Part shown: piece by piece, positions 5,204-7,481 of the stretch | Layout of the letters: each line of letters opens with the position of its first letter | Numbering within the stretch: position 1 is the stretch's first letter | DNA from: Candidatus Staskawiczbacteria bacterium | GTDB taxonomy: Bacteria > Patescibacteriota > Minisyncoccia > Minisyncoccales > Staskawiczbacteraceae | Direction of reading: 5' to 3' | Length of the DNA stretch: 7,481 bases | Assembly (NCBI GenBank): GCA_943354455.1 | Contig: CALRCB010000020.1 | Coordinates: 1-7,481 of the forward strand | Program-made: the position numbers and the translations under genes | Notes under the pieces: generated by a model | The model's database searches: none | Seen by the model: the letters and a program-made list of their open reading frames with translations, nothing else | What the model was told of the DNA's origin: nothing

Positions 5204-5541
5204 CTCACACTCTTTAATAATCCGTGCAGAATTTTACTCACCAAGTCACATTGCAATAATTCGTCTTTACAATCTACGCCAAATAAACTTTCTATTAATT
5301 TAAATATTGAAATAGTTTCGTATAAAGACCTAATCGAAATTTCAATGAAAGAAGCAAAGACTTTTGAGCTACCAACTCCACTTCCTTCTGCAATATTTAA
5401 AGAAACAGATGTAACTGCTCGTTTTAACTGATCAATAAGAGCAAACTTCTCTTCCTTTGGTAATTTCTGACTTAATACATAAGACATTTTAGCTAATTTC
5501 ATAGCTTCCTGCCATGCTTTAAGTTTTTCGAAATTATACAT
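5191..5541 (-). CDS. Four-helix-bundle protein, S23/IVP (23S rRNA intervening-sequence) family, 116 aa
   Basis: The product has the family's features: an N-terminal FEKLKAWQEAMKLAKMSY helix, LPKEEKFALIDQLKRA, the highly conserved VSLNIAEGSG (residues about 47-56), then a helix-rich stretch with SFIEISIRSLYETISI. Length is normal for the family (about 110-130). Members fold as four-helix bundles; they are found encoded in intervening sequences of 23S rRNA, alone in many Patescibacteria, and as the Avd accessory protein of diversity-generating retroelements. The biochemical role of stand-alone members is not established; nucleic-acid binding is plausible. Here it sits between two tRNA genes inside inverted repeats (5182-5203, 5604-5625). 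Its leader holds an 8-bp hairpin (5561-5579) and no SD. No reverse transcriptase, template repeat or rRNA lies in the window, so it is neither Avd nor an rRNA insert at this locus as far as can be seen. Confidence 0.9.
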   Translation of the reverse strand: MYNFEKLKAWQEAMKLAKMSYVLSQKLPKEEKFALIDQLKRAVTSVSLNIAEGSGVGSSKVFASFIEISIRSLYETISIFKLIESLFGVDCKDELLQCDLVSKILHGLLKSVRSSN

Positions 5542-5560
5542 AGAATTGTAAAAACTAACA

Positions 5561-5579
5561 ACTCAAAACCTTTTCGAGT
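5561..5579 (-). other. Hairpin in the leader of the four-helix-bundle gene
   Basis: On the minus strand ACTCGAAA-AGG-TTTTGAGT forms an 8-bp stem including one G-U pair, 19 bases upstream of the start codon. With no SD nearby it could influence translation or mark an element end; its arm TTTTGAGT resembles the start of the inverted repeats. Confidence 0.35.
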
Positions 5580-5603
5580 CAACAGTTGTGTCTAATAACT
5601 AAA

Positions 5604-5625
5604 GACTAACAACTAGTAACTCAAA
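5604..5625 (-). repeat. Right inverted repeat of the four-helix-bundle element
   Basis: Read on the minus strand it begins TTTGAGTTACTAGTTG and matches 5182-5203 at 19 of 22 positions. Its inner side continues into CTAATAACTA (5592-5601), the reverse complement of the TAGTTATTAG at 5171-5180, which lies outside the left repeat rather than inside it. The unit is therefore mosaic rather than a clean palindrome. Confidence 0.7.
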
Positions 5626-5644
5626 TTTTGCTTCGCAAAATTTG
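5622..5644. repeat. Palindrome abutting the 3' end of the initiator tRNA
   Basis: CAAATTTTGC-TTC-GCAAAATTTG, a perfect 10-bp inverted repeat with a 3-base loop, directly next to the discriminator base of the tRNA at 5645. It shares its loop and A/T arms with the palindrome at 5048-5072 after tRNA-Met. Confidence 0.75.
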
Positions 5645-5715
5645 TTGCCCCTCTCCGAATTGCACGGAGGCCTGCAGCTTATGAGACTGCCGAGGTACTA
5701 CTCCTCCAAGGGGCG
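5645..5715 (-). tRNA. Initiator tRNA-fMet(CAT), with unusual D- and T-loops
   Basis: A 71-base cloverleaf: acceptor CGCCCCT/AGGGGCA has a C1xA72 mismatch followed by six pairs; D-stem GAGG/CCTC contains the A11:T24 pair; anticodon stem GCAGT/GCTGC holds CTCATAA (anticodon CAT); T-stem is CTCCG/CGGAG; discriminator is A, with no encoded CCA. C1xA72 and A11:U24 are hallmarks of bacterial initiators. Odd points: the D-loop AGTAGTA is short and lacks G18 (A in its place); the T-loop TGCAATT has G at 55 instead of T; the variable loop is 4 bases; and the three G:C pairs usual at 29-31/39-41 are absent (A-T, G-C, T-G). It is the first tRNA of the cluster. A degenerate pseudogene is possible, but all four stems are intact. 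Confidence 0.8.
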
Positions 5716-5728
5716 ATGCATGTCTTAA

Positions 5729-5757
5729 TTTTTAACATAAAAAAACAAAAAACGCAA
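5729..5757 (-). promoter_or_regulatory. Candidate promoter of the tRNA cluster
   Basis: On the minus strand TTGCGT (5752-5757), a 17-base spacer, then TG-T-TAAAAA with the hexamer at 5729-5734. Initiation near 5722 would give a leader of about 7 bases before the initiator tRNA. It lies in the 53-base gap after the helicase stop codon; the T-rich spacer makes chance matching possible. Confidence 0.4.
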
Positions 5758-5768
5758 GGAAGCTATTA

Positions 5769-7073
5769 CTAAGAAATGAACCGTTCCTGCAACTTTTTAA
5801 TTTTCTCTCCTGTCATCGCCTGCAAACTTTCAACGGCATTTTGCGACAGCTGTTTAAATTCTTTGTCAATCAACAAGGCCTTTTCATTTACATAAAATGC
5901 CAAATCATTAATACCAATCAACCGTAAACCGGCCAAGGTGCTTAACCGTGAAAGTGCCACATAGCCCATCCCCTCAATAAAACAGCGGGACAAATCAATT
6001 TCCGCCGAATCCAAATTCATTCCCTGGCTTTTGTGCACCGTAATTGCCCACGCCAAACGCAGTGGCAATTGGTTAATTTCGGCCACCACATTTCCAGCAT
6101 CGTTATCAATGGTCCAACTTGCCCGCCCGGCTTTAATAATTTTTCCACCAAGCGTTTGAATAATCGGCATTTGCATAGCATCAAAATCAATCACCCGGCC
6201 CTGCGTTCCATTTACATAGCCCAAATCAAAATTATTTTTTATAAACATTACTTGCGCTCCTTTTTTCAAAACTAATCTTTCGGGCGACAAACAGCTTTTT
6301 TTCAGCGCCGCCACAATTTCCGCCTGGCCAATTGAAGTCATTTCATAAGCCACTTCCGCCTCGTTAATTTTACCAAGCTCAAGGTTATTAATATTATCAA
6401 CATCGACATTGTGGGTATATAATTTTGTCACAATGTCATCAGATTTATTGCCGTTATTTTTTTGGCTGGCCAAAATTTCTTTTGAAACTTCAATATTATT
6501 ATCACGAATATGGTCAAGCAACAGCGACAAATTTTTATCTTTCTGCCGGTGCTGTTCGTCTAAGTAACAAACATTAATATCCATATTATTCCACGCCACC
6601 GATTCGTTGATAAAATTAATTTCTCCACCTTCCCGCTGAATTGGAGGCAACTGAAAAAAATCACCCGACAACACTACCTGCATCCCCCCAAACGGCAAAA
6701 AACTGGTTTTAAAATACTGGCAAATTTTATCCAACGCATCAAACTGGGTGGCCTTTAACATTGAAACTTCGTCAATAATTAACACCTTAGCCGCCCTAAT
6801 TCTTTTTAATAAATATTTTCGGGTCATCAACCGGCGTATTTCCGGGTCGGTAATCGTTTCTTTAATTCCAAGGCCGGACCAAGAATGAATCGTGGTTCCG
6901 TTCATATGCGTGGCCGCAATTCCGGTGGAAGCCGTCACCGCCACATTTTTTTGATGCTGTTTTAAATACTCAATATATTGGTTTAATAAAAAAGTTTTAC
7001 CCGATCCAGGAGATCCGGTCAAAAACACATTCTGCCCCATTTTTAAAATGTCTAACGCCTCGTTTTGTTTCAT
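5769..7073 (-). CDS. Pif1/RecD-like superfamily 1B DNA helicase, 434 aa
   Basis: ATP-dependent 5'-3' type DNA helicase of the cytoplasm. Motifs in order: Walker A GSPGSGKT (20-27), motif Ia TASTGIAATHMNGTTIHSW (47-65), Walker B VLIIDEVSML (97-106), motif III SGDFFQLPPI (136-145), DEQHRQ (172-177, Pif1-type motif IV region), the TVHKSQGMNLD motif V region (345-355) and motif VI YVALSR (371-376). All catalytic positions look intact. The protein ends about 55 residues after motif VI, so it is a compact core without the extra C-terminal domains some relatives have. Pif1 proteins resolve G-quadruplexes and stalled forks. The gene starts 12 bases after the nuclease gene that enters from the right edge, so the two are probably co-expressed in repair or recombination. 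No SD precedes the ATG at 7073. RecD2 is the alternative, but the short length and Pif1-style motifs favour Pif1-like. Confidence 0.93.
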   Translation of the reverse strand: MKQNEALDILKMGQNVFLTGSPGSGKTFLLNQYIEYLKQHQKNVAVTASTGIAATHMNGTTIHSWSGLGIKETITDPEIRRLMTRKYLLKRIRAAKVLIIDEVSMLKATQFDALDKICQYFKTSFLPFGGMQVVLSGDFFQLPPIQREGGEINFINESVAWNNMDINVCYLDEQHRQKDKNLSLLLDHIRDNNIEVSKEILASQKNNGNKSDDIVTKLYTHNVDVDNINNLELGKINEAEVAYEMTSIGQAEIVAALKKSCLSPERLVLKKGAQVMFIKNNFDLGYVNGTQGRVIDFDAMQMPIIQTLGGKIIKAGRASWTIDNDAGNVVAEINQLPLRLAWAITVHKSQGMNLDSAEIDLSRCFIEGMGYVALSRLSTLAGLRLIGINDLAFYVNEKALLIDKEFKQLSQNAVESLQAMTGEKIKKLQERFIS

Positions 7074-7085
7074 GTAATAACTTTT

Positions 7086-7481
7086 TTATATCATATACAA
7101 CTCCGTCTTCCTTTCCTCATCCGTCTTCACCAATAACGCCTCTCCCCGCAAAATTTTCTCAAATGGTTTGCAAGCAAAACATCCAGTCGGGCCATTGGGG
7201 CATTCAAACACTCCTTTTTCCCGCGCATTTTTCACTTTTATCGCCACCGCCAACACTTTATTTTTTGCAGTCACAATATCGGGCAACAACACTTCCGTCG
7301 GTTCGTTATTCCTATCAACATACCAATACGCCGCCCCCGAAACTTTTCGTTTTTGTAACGCATTTAACAACAAGGCATAAATCGGCAACTGCAACGAATC
7401 TTTATCTTCATCATTTTTTCCGGTTTTAAAATCAATCACCCGCACACTATCATCTTCAGGCACCCACTCCAGCCAATCAAT
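7086..7481 (-). CDS. PD-(D/E)XK nuclease-domain protein, C-terminal part (gene cut by right edge)
   Basis: The frame is open to the edge and reads IDWLEWVPEDDSVRVIDFKT, GKN, then SLQLPIYALLL. This is the C-terminal PD-(D/E)XK core of the RecB/AddB/Cas4 class (PF12705-like): the ID before WLEW belongs to the GxIDRiD motif, RVIDFKTGK holds the catalytic D-x-K, and the LQLPIYALL helix carries the conserved Q. Further on, FECPNGPTGCFACKPF has three cysteines (C-x6-C-x2-C) that may bind metal or an iron-sulphur cluster, as in some family members; a fourth ligand would lie off the window. The protein ends ETKTELYMI-like with TAA at 7086-7088. A GTG at 7463 could look like a start, but the motif continues upstream of it, so this is an internal codon. 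Most likely the tail of a large UvrD/AddA- or AddB-like protein; which one cannot be told here. Confidence 0.85.
   Translation of the reverse strand: MDWLEWVPEDDSVRVIDFKTGKNDEDKDSLQLPIYALLLNALQKRKVSGAAYWYVDRNNEPTEVLLPDIVTAKNKVLAVAIKVKNAREKGVFECPNGPTGCFACKPFEKILRGEALLVKTDEERKTELYMI

Larger units (their letters stand above)
5182..5625. mobile_element. Putative small element: inverted repeats around a four-helix-bundle gene, in a tRNA spacer
   Basis: A 444-base unit with 22-base inverted repeats (19 of 22 matching) at both ends, one gene between them, and perfect palindromes just outside (5151-5170 and 5622-5644, the latter overlapping the repeat end) that abut tRNA-Met and the initiator tRNA. 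The repeat motif recurs around a gene-less spacer next door. No transposase is present, so if it moves it would need help in trans. The element call is inference from architecture. Confidence 0.5.

Noticed and set aside
5191..5541. Diversity-generating retroelement accessory protein (Avd)
   Set aside because: Avd shares the fold, but no reverse transcriptase, template repeat or variable repeat is visible in the window.
5645..5715. tRNA-Ile2 or a tRNA pseudogene instead of initiator tRNA
   Set aside because: C1xA72, A11:T24 and the CTCATAA loop fit an initiator best, and all stems are intact; the pseudogene option is kept as a caveat only.
7461..7463. GTG as start codon of a 125-residue protein
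   Set aside because: The frame stays open to the window edge and the upstream residues IDWLEW belong to the conserved nuclease motif, so the gene is truncated by the window.

Overview
The window looks like chromosomal DNA of an uncultivated, reduced-genome bacterium of the Patescibacteria (Candidate Phyla Radiation) type. This is an inference from four things: the DNA is AT-rich; none of the three tRNA genes encodes its CCA end; Shine-Dalgarno sites are scarce (only one start has a good one); and a compact Pif1-type helicase, a stand-alone S23-type four-helix-bundle protein and very small genes sit close together. Every gene is on the minus strand, so the order of transcription runs from the right edge to the left. 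No reading frame here calls for a non-standard code.

Right part (5769-7481): the C-terminal end of a protein with a PD-(D/E)XK nuclease domain (probably the tail of a UvrD/AddA/AddB-like recombination protein) is followed after 12 bases by a 434-residue Pif1/RecD-like helicase, a likely two-gene DNA repair unit.

Middle (4597-5768): three tRNA genes, read as initiator Met(CAT), elongator Met(CAT) and Asp(GTC). A four-helix-bundle (S23/IVP-type) gene lies between the two Met tRNAs, inside a pair of imperfect 22-base inverted repeats. Perfect small palindromes lie 0-3 bases from tRNA ends. The spacer between tRNA-Met and tRNA-Asp has the same palindrome-repeat-palindrome layout without a gene, and looks like an empty or shrunken copy of the same element. 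The putative initiator tRNA has the C1xA72 mismatch and A11:U24 pair expected of a bacterial initiator, but altered bases at the D-loop/T-loop contact (A at 18, G at 55). Downstream lies a 16-codon, lysine-rich reading frame with its own candidate promoter and a perfect 14-bp terminator-like hairpin.

Left part (1-4596): an 85-residue protein of unknown function with a strong SD and terminator; a 901-residue P2-type cation ATPase that lacks the conserved M6 aspartate; a 347-residue AI-2E/PerM-family membrane protein; a 45-residue basic small reading frame; and the N-terminal end of tRNA-guanine transglycosylase (tgt), which runs off the left edge. Tgt acts on tRNAs with GUN anticodons, and tRNA-Asp(GUC) in this window is such a substrate.

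The strongest candidates for something undescribed are the tRNA-spacer element family with its four-helix-bundle cargo, the altered elbow of the initiator tRNA, the ATPase with a changed ion site, and the tiny lysine-rich gene.
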